From Aquarana catesbeiana (Eukaryota > Chordata > Amphibia > Anura > Ranidae), in assembly GCF_042186555.1 (NCBI RefSeq), contig NC_133328.1, positions 339,924,035 through 339,988,034 of the forward strand: a DNA stretch of 64,000 bases. Direction: 5' to 3'. Below are positions 10,637 to 21,059 of the stretch, one piece after another (position 1 is the first letter of the stretch; the number at the start of each line of letters is the position of its first letter). The position numbers were made by a program, and so were the translations under genes. The notes beneath the pieces were generated by a model. That model was not told the DNA's origin, searched no databases, and saw nothing but the letters and a program-made list of their open reading frames with translations.

Positions 10637-12330
10637 CTATTTTTCTTTAGCCGCTCCTGTCGGTGACCCTGCACTTGCCCCAGGGGGTTTTAGTGGTGGA
10701 GAGACTTTTCCCCCGATCATGGGTTGGTAGATTGATATCAAAAGGAACAAGATTTTCTCCAAGAATTGTGCAACGGACATGACGATGGAGTCTCTGCCAG
10801 AGACAATGGGATGTCCTGGAGGAGCATGAGAATCCTTGTGTATTTTGGGGAGTGTGTACAATACAGGGATTTTTGTACTGTGGGTAATGAAAATCTTTAT
10901 AGATCTCTAATACTCTCCTTAAGTGCTTCTTCCACAATAGCTTTCAATTTCTTCCAAATGCTCGATGTAGGATCTCATATTAACCTTTTGTACACTTGTT
11001 TGTCTTCTAATTGCGGAATGATCTCTTTCTCATATGAAACTGTCCATAATAACCGCAGTTTCCACCCTTATCTGCTTGTTTCAGCACAATATGATCTCAT
11101 GCACTAAGATGTTTTAAAGCTTTTTTTTCCACATGACAAAGGTTATTAGGTACATGGTTCCAATAGTCTATTTTTGACACAAAAGACTGAACATCTCTCA
11201 ATACTTCTTTTACTTCTTTTACAAAAGTTTCAACAGGTGCAACAGGTGCATAAGTTGTAGGAGGTACTGTTTTAGATTTAGTTATTAATCCTAATGACTT
11301 GTTATCTATCTCCCCTCAGGAATATCAATGTTCAAACTCGGCTTGTGTAAAAAATGTATCTTCCACCTAATGTTCCTGAATAGTCTATATAGATCCTGAT
11401 AAAGAAGGAATCTATTTAGATGACTCTTGGGACAAAAAGATAGCCCCTACCTCTTTTGAAGATAGGACTCTCGCAGAGATATTGTGGACTAAGTCTCCCA
11501 ATAACGATGTTGGTTGGCTTGTGTGTTGTGACGATGCTCCAAGATAGGAGCATCCTCCCTGTTGTTGTAAGATTGAGTTTGCATGCAGGTGGAACCCCGA
11601 CGCTGGGTCCATTATAAAAAACCATCAGAGGAAGAATCCATATATACGAAACACCAGCTGATGATCTGCCCAATCCATTTCTTCTTGTCTGACCGACATT
11701 GGGATGACTTCGTCGAGTGTATGGTTGGGGCCATCTGTACACTTGATTTCTTTGGTAGTCTTCATTGTCATGATCAAATTTACTTCTATTTTGTGTCTCT
11801 AATTCCAAACGGTATTTAGAGATGTTCAAATCCAGTGTTTCTTTCAGTTTATTGAACTCCTCAGTCATCACAGCAGTGCTCTAATCCTGTTCAAATCGCT
11901 TCACTTGTGTGGAAACCCCACTTAACGCTTTGTCTATATGAGAAATTGGCAAGGTGATCAAATTAAATGGGCATTTGTTGAGGATTTGCATAAAGGTGTT
12001 TTTATATTCCTCATTATCGCTAAATAATGTGGGTGTAAGTCTCACGCATAAACCCCTGGGAATATGTTGTACTCGATGGTATTCAGCCAAAGTAAGTCCA
12101 TGTAATTCCAGTGATACCTGTCTCCTCTGTAGTTTCTACCATGTACAAGTGTTGTGAAGCTGGGTGTTTCCAATCAAAAAATCTGTTGATCCATCTACCT
12201 GGGACACAATCTGTGCAGATTCTTCCTTTGTAAATGAAAAAGTACTTCCCAAATGGGTTTCCATCTGATAGAAAGTGTTATACTCACACTGGAGCTTCTA
12301 TATACTTGTGAGGTGAATCACTTCTGAGTG
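10637..12330 (-). pseudogene. PLE-1: inverted 5' part of Penelope-like ORF (N-terminus to early RT)
   Basis: Read on the minus strand, the pieces occur in the order of a Penelope-like protein. Near 12090-12000 is an N-terminal block with AEYHRVQHIPRGLCVRL and PTLFSDNEEYKN. Near 11560-11480 is NISARVLSSKEV, matching the 'NLSxRxLSxxExxxLxxGL' block. Around 11080 is HEIVLKQADKGG-like sequence, the 'ADKGG' RT block. At 10860-10740 is LPKIHKDSHAPPGHPIVSG, the conserved finger motif. Stops and frameshifts break it repeatedly. The segment stops before the catalytic YxDD box, which lies on the opposite strand downstream of 12458. This arrangement suggests an inversion within one insertion. Confidence 0.75.
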
Positions 12331-12816
12331 AACAAGGGAGACCGCATCGATGGTGGGCTCCTATTCATCCACCTTCAATGGCTGTCAATAAAGAAGGATA
12401 CAATCTCTAGATGCAATATCGATTTACTTCCAAATAGAGTTCAATTACATTGAACCTGTGCATTTATACTATTTTGAAAAGAAATACATCTATATGAATG
12501 AATTATTTTGCACACATTGCGTCACACGGTGGCGCTATATTGATGATATATTTACGGTGTGGCTGGGCGACATTGGAACCCTAAGATCCTTTAATGGGAT
12601 GTTGAATGATTGCGGTCCAGATATACAATTTAGTTTGTGTCGGCGGCAAGTTGGTTTCCTAGATACCACAATTTACATTGAGAGTGGGTGGATTGAGTCT
12701 GACTTGTTTGTAAAACCAACAGATAGGAATCAGTTGCTAATATTTAACAGCTTCCATCCCCCTCATGCTTTCAAATCAATAGACCATAGCCAATTCTGCA
12801 GAGTAAAATGGATTGT

Positions 12817-13185
12817 CAGTAATTTATTTATTTTTTATTTCAGGTACTTATATAGCGCCGTCAATTTACGCAGCGCTTTACATATACATTATACATTCAC
12901 ATCAGTCCCTACACCCTTGAGTAGCTTACAATCTGAGGTCCCTAACTCACATTCATACATACTAGTGCCAATTTAGACAGGATCAAATTAACCTACCAGC
13001 ATGTCTTTGAAATGTGGGAGGAAACCGGAGTACCCTGAGGAAACCCACGCAGACACAGGGAGAACATGCAAACTCCAGGCAGATAGTGTCGTGGTTGGGA
13101 TTCGAACCAGCGACCCTTCTTACTGCTAGGTGAGAGTGCTACCCACTACACTACTGTGCCGCCCACTAATGTGCTGCCCAGTAAT
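12817..13185 (-). mobile_element. V-SINE (tRNA-derived SINE) in PLE-1
   Basis: The SINE is about 12824-13178 with CAGTAAT on both sides. Read on the minus strand, the head near 13160 has a tRNA-like A box (GTAGTGGGTAGCACTC) and B box (GGTTCGAATCC). The V-SINE central domain follows, with GTTTGCATGTTCTCCCTGTG and GGTTTCCTC. The tail near 12840-12880 ends TGTAAAGCGCTGCGTAAA then GGCGCTATATAAG, as in L2-type LINE tails that mobilise such SINEs. A short partial repeat of the head (ACAT/ACAG near 13170) makes the 5' end irregular. Confidence 0.85.
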
Positions 13186-13233
13186 AATGAGGATCAATGA
13201 GATGTGTCAAAAATTCAGAGATCCTAATTACCC

Positions 13234-14040
13234 TAATGCCGCGTACACACGACTGGACTTTACGGCATACTTGGTTCGGCGACCGGAGTCCATCGGACAA
13301 TTCGATCGTGTGTGGGCTCCAGCTGACTTTTTTTCCCCAAAAGTTTGACGAACCTAGAAATGTAACATGTTTCAAATCTTTTCGACGGACTCGAGTCCGG
13401 TCGAAAAGTCCGCTCGTCTGTATGCTAGTCTGACGGACAAAAAACGACGCTAGGGCAGCTATTGGCTACTGGCTATGAACTTCCTTGTTTTAGTCCGGTC
13501 GTACGTCATCACGCACAAATCCGTCGGACTTTGGTTGATAGTGTGTAGGCAAGTCCGTTCATTCGTAAAGTCCGTCGAAAAGTCCGCAGGACAAAGTCTG
13601 CCGTAAAGTATGCTCATGTGTACGTGACATAGTGCCGCGTACACACGACCGGACTTTACGGCATACTTGGTTTGGTGGACCGGAGTCTGTCGGACAATTC
13701 GATTGTGTGTGGGCTCCAGCGGACTTTTTTCCCCAAAAGTTCGATGGACCTAGAAATGAAACATGTTTCAAATCTTTTCGACGGACTCGAGTCCGGTCGA
13801 AAAGTACGCTCGTCTGTATGCTAGTCCGATGGACAAAAACCGACGCTAGGGCAGCTATTGGCTACTGGCTATGAACTTCCTTGTTTTAGTCCAGTCGTAC
13901 GTCATCACGTACAAATCCATCGGACTTTGGTTGATCATGTGTAGGCAAGTCCGTTCATTCGGAAAGTCCATCGTAAAATCCGACGAAAAGTCCGCAGGAC
14001 AAAGTCTGCTGTAAAGTCCGCTCGTGTGTATGCGGCATAA
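13234..14040 (+). mobile_element. Dimer of a 400-bp MITE, TAA target duplication
   Basis: Two head-to-tail copies: 13237-13632 and 13633-14037. Each starts TGCCGCGTACACACGAC; the second ends GTGTGTATGCGGCA, the inverted form of the start. TAA flanks the pair on both sides. Removing the dimer and one TAA restores the Penelope frame across the site (...DPNYP|KSII...). Related single copies occur at 62252-62657 (inverted orientation) and, more diverged, at 22279-22712. There is no transposase frame. Confidence 0.8.
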
Positions 14041-15080
14041 GAGTATCATCCAACAGGAATTAAGAAAAGAAAAAATCAGACACAGCAACATCATATGCCA
14101 CACAGATGGACAAATCAGGCCAAACAGTTGCCATTTGTAATGCAATACCATAGTTATAGTGAAGACATTTTTAGGATAATTAAAAAACATTGGTCACTGT
14201 TACAGAGATCATATCCAGAAATTGATTTTTTCCATTAGCTCCCTATGAAAGCTTTCTGTAGAAACAAAACATTACATGATATACTGGTGCATTCAGATTT
14301 GAGAGTAAAAAGACAGGAAGCAATAATGACTTTCTTAGGCAGCATAATAAATGGATATTTTCCATTTTTAAACTGTATTCACTGCAACCTATTAAGTAAG
14401 GGTGAATTTTTTAATATGGTCATAATCATAATATCAAAGGGTTACTGACCTGTCAATTGTCATATGTGGTATATGTGTTGACATGTCACTGCAATCTATC
14501 TATGTGGGTGAGACCACATAAAATATTAAAGATCGGATTTCTCAACATCACAGTTCCATTTGTGCGAAACAATCAGGTCTCCCAGTACCCAAGCACTTTA
14601 TGGAGTATGGACACAGGGATTCAGATCTTAAATCTATAGTTTTAGAAAAAATACTGATGGACAGACAAGGGGGTGACAGAATACTTAGGTTGAAACAGAG
14701 GGAGGTATGGTCAGGGCCGGATTAACATAGGGGCTGGTGGAGCTGCAGCTCCAGGCCCCTCCCTCAATATAGGCCCATGCCAGTGGCTTATGAATATCTG
14801 TGTGCCTGAAGGAAGAGGAGGCCTCTGTGCACACATGGAGGAGACAAGAGTCAGTGCAGCCGAGTCCTCTCTTTGTCGATGCCTCCTGACTCCTATCACA
14901 TGATCTGTTCACTCACACAGATCCTCCTCAGTGTCTGGGAGCTGCCTGGGGGAGGGGCGCTGATGTTCTAACCAGCAGGAGCCCGGGAGGAAGGACATCT
15001 CCCATGCTGTTGTTGAGATAAGGTTAGTACATTTGTTAGGAAGGTGTTTTATTGTGCTAGGGGAAAGACTGCTGCTTCCC

Positions 15081-17140
15081 CCCATGTAATGTGCTGTGCC
15101 CACCATGTCATGTGCATTGCAGTGCCCCCATGTAATGTGCTGTGCCCACCATGTCATGTCATGTGCATTGCAGTGCCCCCATGTAATGTGCTGTGCCCAC
15201 CATGTCATGTGCATTGCAGTGCCCCCATGTAATGTGCTGTGCCCACCATGTCATGTCATGTGCATTGCAGTGCCCCCCATGTAATGTGCTGTGCCCACCA
15301 TGTCATGTGCATTGCAGTGCCCCCCGTGTAATGTGCTGTGCCCACCATGTCATGTGCATTGCAGTGCCCCCATGTAATGTGCTGTGCCCACCATGCCATG
15401 TCATGTGCATTGCAGTGGCCCCATGTAATGTGCTGTGCCCACTATGTCATGTGCATTGCAGTGCCCCCATGTAATGTGCTGTGCCCACCATGTCATGTGC
15501 ATTGCAGTGCCCCCATGTAATGTGCTGTGCCCACCATGTCATGTCATGTCATGTGCATTGTAGTGCCCCCATGTAATGTGCTGTGCCCACCATGTCATGT
15601 GCATTTCAGTGCCCCCATGTAATGTGCTGTGCCCACCATGTCATGTGCATTGCAGTGCCCCCCATGTAATGTGCTGTGCCCACCATGTCATGTCATGTGC
15701 ATTGCAGTGCCCTCATGTAATGTGCTGTGCCCACCATGTCATGTCATGTGCATTGCAGTGCCCCCATGTAATGTGCTGTGCCCACCGTGTCATGTCATGT
15801 CCATTGCAGTGCCCCCATGTAATGTGCTGTGCCCACCATGTGATGTCATGTCCATTGCAGTGCCCCCATGTAATGTGCTGTGCCCACCATGTCATGTCAT
15901 GTGCATTGCCCCCATGTAATGTGCTGTGCCCACCGTGTCATGTCATGTGCATTGCAGTGCCCCCATGTAATGTGCAGTGCCCACCATGTCGTGTCACGTG
16001 CATTGCAGTGCCCCCATGTAATGTGCTGTGCCCACCATGTCATGTGCATTGCAGTGCCCCCATGTAATGTGTTGTGCCCACCATGTCATGTCATGTGCAT
16101 TGCAGTGCCCCCCATGTAATGTGCTGTGCCCACCATGTCATGTGCATTGCAGTGCCCCCATGTAATGTGCTGTGCCCACCATGTCATGTCATGTGCATTG
16201 CAGTGCCCCCATGTAATGTGCTGTGCCCACCATGTCATGTGCATTGCAGTGCCCCCATGTAATGTGCTGTGCCCACCATGTCATGTCATGTGCATTGCAG
16301 TGCCCCCATGTAATGTGCTGTGCCCACCATGCCATGTGCATTGCAGTGCCCCCATGTAATGTGCTGTGCCCACCATGTCATGTCATGTGCATTGCAGTGC
16401 CCCCATGTAATGTGCTGTGCCCACCATGTCATGTCATGTGCATTGCAGTGCCCCCCATGTAATGTGCTGTGCCCACCATGTCATGTGCATTGCAGTGCCC
16501 CCCGTGTAATGTGCTGTGCCCACCATGTCATGTGCATTGCAGTGCCCCCATGTAATGTGCTGTGCCCACCATGCCATGTCATGTGCATTGCAGTGCCCCC
16601 ATGTAATGTGCTGTGCCCACCATGTCATGTCATGTGCATTGCAGTGCCCCCATGTAATGTGCTGTGCCCACCATGTCATGTGCATTGCAGTGCCCCCATG
16701 TAATGTGCTGGGCCCACCATGTCATGTCATGTGCATTGCAGTGCACCCCATGTAATGTGCTGTGCCCACCATGTCATGTGCATTGCAGTGCCCCCATGTA
16801 ATGTGCTGTGCCCACTATGTCATGTCATGTGCATTGCAGTGCACCCCATGTAATGTGCTGTGCCCACTATGTCATGTGCATTGCAGTGCCCCCATGTAAT
16901 GTGCTGTGCCCACCATGTCATGTGCATTGCAGTGCCCCCCATGTAATGTGCTGTGCCCACTATGCCATGTCATGTGCATTGCAGTGGCCCCATGTAATGT
17001 GCTGTGCCCACTATGTCATGTGCTGTGCATTGCAGTGCCCCCCATGTAATGTGCTGTGCCAACTATGTCATGTGCTGTGCATTGCAGTGCCCCCCATGTA
17101 ATGTGCTGTGCCCAGTATGTAATTTGCTGTGCATTGCAGT
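15081..17140 (+). repeat. Minisatellite, alternating 46- and 51-bp units
   Basis: About 40 copies of a unit that reads ATGTAATGTGCTGTGCCCAC, then CATGTCATGT, GCATTGCAGTG and CCCCC. The short form is 46 bp; the long form has one more CATGT and is 51 bp. The two often alternate, giving a 97-bp higher-order period (for example 16126, 16223, 16320). One unit near 15540 has a third CATGT, showing pentamer slippage. The Cys/His/Met-rich open frames on both strands are artefacts: the repeat contains few stop codons. Confidence 0.95.
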
Positions 17141-18415
17141 GCTCACTATGTATTGTGCAGTGCCCACCATGTCATGTGCTGTACATTGCAGTGCCCACCA
17201 TGTAATGTGCTGTACATTGCAGTGCCTACCATGTCATGTGCTGTACATTGCAGTGCCCACCATGTAATGTGCTGTGCCATGCAGTGATCCCACCAAGTAA
17301 TGTACAGTGCCCACCATGTAATGTGATGTGCCATGCAGTGCCCACCATGTCATGTGCTGTGCCCACCCTGCCATGTGTTGTGCCCAGCATGTAGTGTGTT
17401 GTGCCCACTGTGCAATGTGCTGGGCTGTTCAGCAGTGCCCACCATGTCATGTGCAGTTCCTAACATGTAATGTGCAGTTGCATTGCCCACGATGAAATGT
17501 GCTATGCCTTGCAGTGCCCACCATGTAATGTGTTGTGCCATTCAGTGCCCACCATGTAATGTGCTGTGCCCACCACGTTATGTGCTGTGCCATGCAGTGC
17601 CCACCATGTAATACGCTGTACTCACCATGTAATGTGCTGTGCCATGCAGTGCCAACCGTGTCATGTGCAGTGCCCACCATGTAAATTACTGTGCAGTGCC
17701 CACCCTGTCGTGCTGTGTTGTGCCCACCATGTAATGTGCTGCGCCATGCAGTGCTTACCATGCAATCTGCTGTACCCAGCATGTAATGTGCTGTACATTG
17801 TCCACCATGGCATGTGCCGTGCAGTACCCACAGTGGAATACGCTATGCAGGGCTCACCATGTCATGTGCGGTGTCCACCAATTAATGTGCTGTGCTCACA
17901 TTGTAATATGCTGTGCTGTGTCATGCAGTGCCCACCATGTCATGTGGTGTCATGCAGTGCCCACCTTGTCATGTGCTGTGCAGTTCCCACCATGCCATGT
18001 GCAGTACCCACCATATAATATGCTGTGCCCACCATATAATGTGCTGTGCAGTGCCCACTTGTAATGTGCAATGCCCACCATGTAATGTGCTCAGCTGTGC
18101 CCACCATGTCATGTGCTGTGCCCACCATATAAGGTCCTGTGCCCATCTTGTGCATGTGCTGTGTTGTGCCCACCATGCAATGTGCTGTGTTGTGCAGTAC
18201 CAACCATGTCATGTGCTGTGCCCACCATATAATGTACTGTGCCTACCTTGTAATGTGCTGTACTGGGCAGTGCCAACAGTGTAATGTGCTGTGCCCGCTA
18301 TGTAATGTGCTGTGCTTCACCCACCATTAAATGTGCTGTATCCATGTATCCACCATGTAATGTGTAGTGTCAACCATGTAATGTACTGTGCTATTCCCCC
18401 CCCCCCCGTGTAATG
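17141..18415 (+). repeat. Decayed continuation of the same minisatellite
   Basis: The units become irregular (about 25-50 bp) but keep GCCCACCATGTAATGTGCTG and GCAGT motifs. The gradient from regular to decayed units points to recent homogenisation of the left part only. Confidence 0.85.
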
Positions 18416-18723
18416 TACTATGCTGTGCCCCCCACAGACTCACCCCCTCACTCTCACACCCCCTCTCTCTCTCTCTTTCATCCCCGCTCTCTCATCCCCT
18501 CTCTTTCACCCTGTTCTCTCTCTCACCCCCTTCATCCCCCATTCTCTCTCTCTCTTGCCCCCTTCAACCCCCTCTTTCCTACCACCTTCTCTCTCTTTCA
18601 CCCTCTCTCTATTCCCCTTTTTCTCACCTCCTCTCTCTCGTCCCCATCTCTCTCATTCAACACCTTTCTCTCTCTTTTCCCCTCCCTCTCATCCCCTATT
18701 TTTCAGCCCCCTATCTCGCTATC

Positions 18724-18758
<35 letters not shown>

Positions 18759-18786
18759 AACCACTCTCTCACACTCTCTCTCTTTA
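18416..18786 (+). repeat. CT-rich low-complexity tract
   Basis: Polypyrimidine sequence of CTCTCT, CCCC and TCACC variants, open in several frames as Ser/Pro/Leu strings. It lies inside the hAT element next to its right terminus. Confidence 0.9.
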
Positions 18787-18899
18787 ATTTAATTCAACAA
18801 AAATTTTTTGCGTTTTCATTTTATTTATTTTCATAAAAAGGCCCACCAAAATCCTTAGCACCAGGCCCATGTTGCTCTTAATCTGGCCCTGGGTATGGT

Positions 18900-19356
18900 G
18901 GATTCACCAATTAAATTCTTTACATGTTCGAAGGTTTAAAAAGGGATTATGATTTATATTTGTTTTTATGAATGTAATTATCATAATCTAATATACCTAA
19001 TTTGTTCTCTTTTAGGACACAATTTTTTCTAGCAATGAATTATGACATTAAACCACCAATCACACGTGACTTACCTATTTTTTGGACACTTTGAAATGGA
19101 TTATGTATTGTATGGCCATGTATTTAGGTTGTATCTCTATCCTTTTAGTAGTAATTATGGGCCCATCAGTCGGATATAACTAAAGGGTTAACTTAATGAT
19201 CATTTGCTAATTGGGTTTCACAATTGTGGATCACTCCCTGTGTGGGTATTTAAAATGGATTTGTGCACAATATATTCGCTGACAGCTTGATGAAGAGCAG
19301 GGATGCTTGAAACTTTACAGTAGCTGCCAATACACTGCATGTATGTAAATATATAT
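18900..19356 (+). other. PLE-1: end of ORF and 3' UTR
   Basis: The first bases complete the Penelope C-terminus (WIHQLNSLHVRRFKKGL, then stop near 18947), as 'xxWIxxLxTxxPxGLN' closes intact family proteins. The remaining AT-rich sequence is the 3' UTR and includes a hammerhead-like motif at 19285. The Tc1 transposon at 19358 splits the UTR, which resumes at 20976. Confidence 0.65.
19285..19313 (+). ncRNA. Hammerhead-ribozyme-like motif in PLE-1
   Basis: The sequence reads CTTGATGA, then AGAGCA / GGGA / TGCTT, then GAAAC. This follows the hammerhead core order CUGAUGA - stem II - GAAA, with stem II of 4-5 pairs closed by a 4-base loop. One extra T in the first core box and no clear GUC cleavage triplet afterwards suggest it is inactive. 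Hammerheads are known in the terminal repeats of Penelope-like elements, which fits the location. The motif is short, so the call is tentative. Confidence 0.4.
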
Positions 19357-20975
19357 ACAGTGGGGACGGAAAGTATTCAGACCCCTTAAATTTTTCACTC
19401 TTTGTTATATTGCAGCCATTTGCTAAAATCATTTAAGTTCATTTTTTTTACTCATTAATGTACACACAGCACCCCATATTGACAGAAAAACACAGTTGAC
19501 AGTTTTGCAGATTTCTTATAAAAGAAAAACTGAAATATCACATGGTCCTAAGTATTCAGACCATTTGCTCAGTATTTAGCACCCTTTTGATCTAATACAG
19601 CCATGAGTCTTTTTGGGAAAGATGCAACAAGTTTTTCACACCTGGATTTGGGGATCCTCTGTCATTCCTCCTTGCAGATCCTCTCCAGTTCTGTCAGGTT
19701 GGATGGTAAACGTTGGTGGACAGCCATTTTTAGGTCTCTCCAGAGATGCCCAAATGGGTTTCAGGGCAGGTCAAGACAGGGCTCTGGCTGGGCCATTCAA
19801 GAACAGTCACGGAGTTGTTATGAAGCCATTCCTTCGTTAGTTTAGCTGTGTGCTTAGGGTCATTGTCTTGTTGGAAGGTAAACCCAGTCTGAGGTCCTGA
19901 GCACTCTGGAGAAGGTTTTCATCCAGGATATCCCTGTACTTGGCCGCATTCATCTTTCCCTCGATTGCAACCAGTCGTCCTGTCCCTGCAGCTGAAAAAC
20001 ACCCCCACAGCATGATGTTGCCACCACCATGCTTCACTGTTGGGACTGTATTGGACAGGTGATGAGCAGTGCCTGGTGTTCTCCACACATACCAGGTAGA
20101 ACTAAGGCCAAAAAGTACTATCTTGGTCTCATCAGACCAGAGAATCTTATTTCTCACCATCTTGGAGTCCTTCAGGTGTTTTTTAGCAAACTCCATGCGG
20201 GCTTTCATGTGTCTTGCACTGAGGAGAGGCTAACGTCGGGCCACTCTGCCATACAGCCCCGACTGGTGGAGGTCTACAGTGATCTACAACTTTCTCCCAT
20301 CTCCCGACTGCATCTCAGGAGCTCAGCCACAGTGATCTTTGGGTTCTTCTTTACCCCTCTTATCAAGGCTCTTCTACCCGATAGCTCAGTTTGGCCGGAC
20401 GGCCAGCTCTAGGAAGGGTTCTGGTCATCCCAAACATCTTCCATTTAAGGATTATGGAGACCACTGTGCTCTTAGGAACCTTAAGTGCAGCAGATTTTTT
20501 TTGTAACCTTGGCCAGATCTGTGCCTTGCCACAATTCTGTCTCTGAGCTCTTCAGGCAGTTCCTTTGACATCATGATTCTCATTTGCTCTGACATGCACT
20601 GTGAGCTATAAGGTCTTATATAGACAGGTGTGTAGCTTTCCTAATCAAGTCCAGTCAGTATAATCAAACACAGCTGGACTCAAATGAAGGTGTAGAACCA
20701 TCTCAAGGTTGATCAGAAGAAATGAACAACACCTGAGTTAAATATATGAGTGTCACAGCAAAGGGTCTGAATACTTAGGACCATGTGATATTTCAGTTTT
20801 TCTTTTTTAATAAATCTGCAAAAATGTCAAAAAGTCTGTGTTTTTCTGTCAATATGGGGTGCTGTGTGTACATTAATGGGGGGAAAAGTGAACTTAAATG
20901 ATTTTAGCAAATGGCTGCAATATAACAAAGAGTGAAAAATTTAAGGGGGTCTGAATACTTTCCGTCCCCACTGTA
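19356..20975 (-). mobile_element. Tc1-like transposon with long inverted repeats
   Basis: The element is 19358-20973 (1616 bp) with TA on both sides, the usual Tc1/mariner target. The ends are CAGTGGGGACGGAAAGTATT and its exact inverse. Similarity of the arms continues inward for about 150-200 bp, through the TGCAGCCATTTGCTAAAATC and GCACCCCATATTGACAGAAA blocks. Long arms of about 210 bp are known for vertebrate Tc1 families. The transposase gene is on the minus strand and is broken, so this copy could only move in trans. Confidence 0.95.
19600..20574 (-). pseudogene. Tc1 transposase, frameshifted
   Basis: The start ATG is at 20574 and the frame opens MSKELPEELRDRIVARH, the helix-turn-helix paired-like N-terminus of Tc1 transposases. 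AGRPAKLS follows around 20400. The longest open piece (20208-19837) contains KILWSDETKIVLFG, with the second catalytic Asp, and HGGGNIMLWGCFSAAGTG, the Gly-rich loop motif. The QQDNDPKHTA motif near 19865 is readable only in another frame. Its partner acidic residue (Glu or Asp), expected about 34 residues further on, could not be confirmed. At least three frameshifts or stops separate the parts. The enzyme would cut and paste DNA at TA sites. This copy is non-functional. Confidence 0.9.
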
Positions 20976-21027
20976 TATATAACACTGATCTCCAATAAAC
21001 ATGTGTTTGTTTATGATATATATACTG

Positions 21028-21059
<32 letters not shown>

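Larger units (their letters stand above)
12458..14703 (+). pseudogene. PLE-1: RT catalytic region and GIY-YIG endonuclease remnant
   Basis: The plus-strand frame 12458-12840 carries RWRYIDDIFTVW, the RT catalytic box of Penelope-like elements, followed by VGFLDTTIY and LFVKPTDRN in the family order. It is interrupted by a V-SINE (12824-13178) and a MITE dimer (13237-14037). After these, about 14140-14290 encodes YSEDIFRIIKKHW and a RNKTLHDILVHS segment, the linker before the endonuclease. Frames near 14457-14640 hold VVYVLTCHC, corresponding to the GIY-YIG start, but the 'YVGxT' half is altered. The hAT element at 14712 interrupts the C-terminus. Penelope elements use this RT and nuclease for target-primed insertion. 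The copy is dead: several frameshifts and stops. Confidence 0.8.
14704..18899. mobile_element. Non-autonomous hAT element loaded with a minisatellite
   Basis: The element is 14712-18891 (4180 bp). It starts CAGGGCCGGATTAA and ends TTAATCTGGCCCTG, an inverted repeat with one mismatch. Identical octamers GGTATGGT flank it at 14704-14711 and 18892-18899, the 8-bp duplication typical of hAT. Deleting the element plus one octamer restores the Penelope frame (REVW|WIHQLNSL). Unique sequence is limited to about 370 bp on the left and about 100 bp on the right; the rest is the minisatellite and a CT-rich tract. No transposase was found, so it must have moved by a hAT transposase acting in trans. Confidence 0.92.

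Noticed and set aside
15081..17140. Regularly spaced repeats suggesting a CRISPR array
   Set aside because: There are no unique spacers: units are contiguous 46/51-bp copies, and the context is a eukaryotic hAT element.
15044..18330. Many long overlapping open frames rich in Cys, His, Met and Pro on both strands
   Set aside because: They follow the minisatellite unit exactly and are open in several frames at once; this is a property of the repeat, not a protein.
18388..18836. Ser/Pro/Leu-rich frames of 124-138 codons
   Set aside because: Translation of a CT-rich low-complexity tract, open in three frames.
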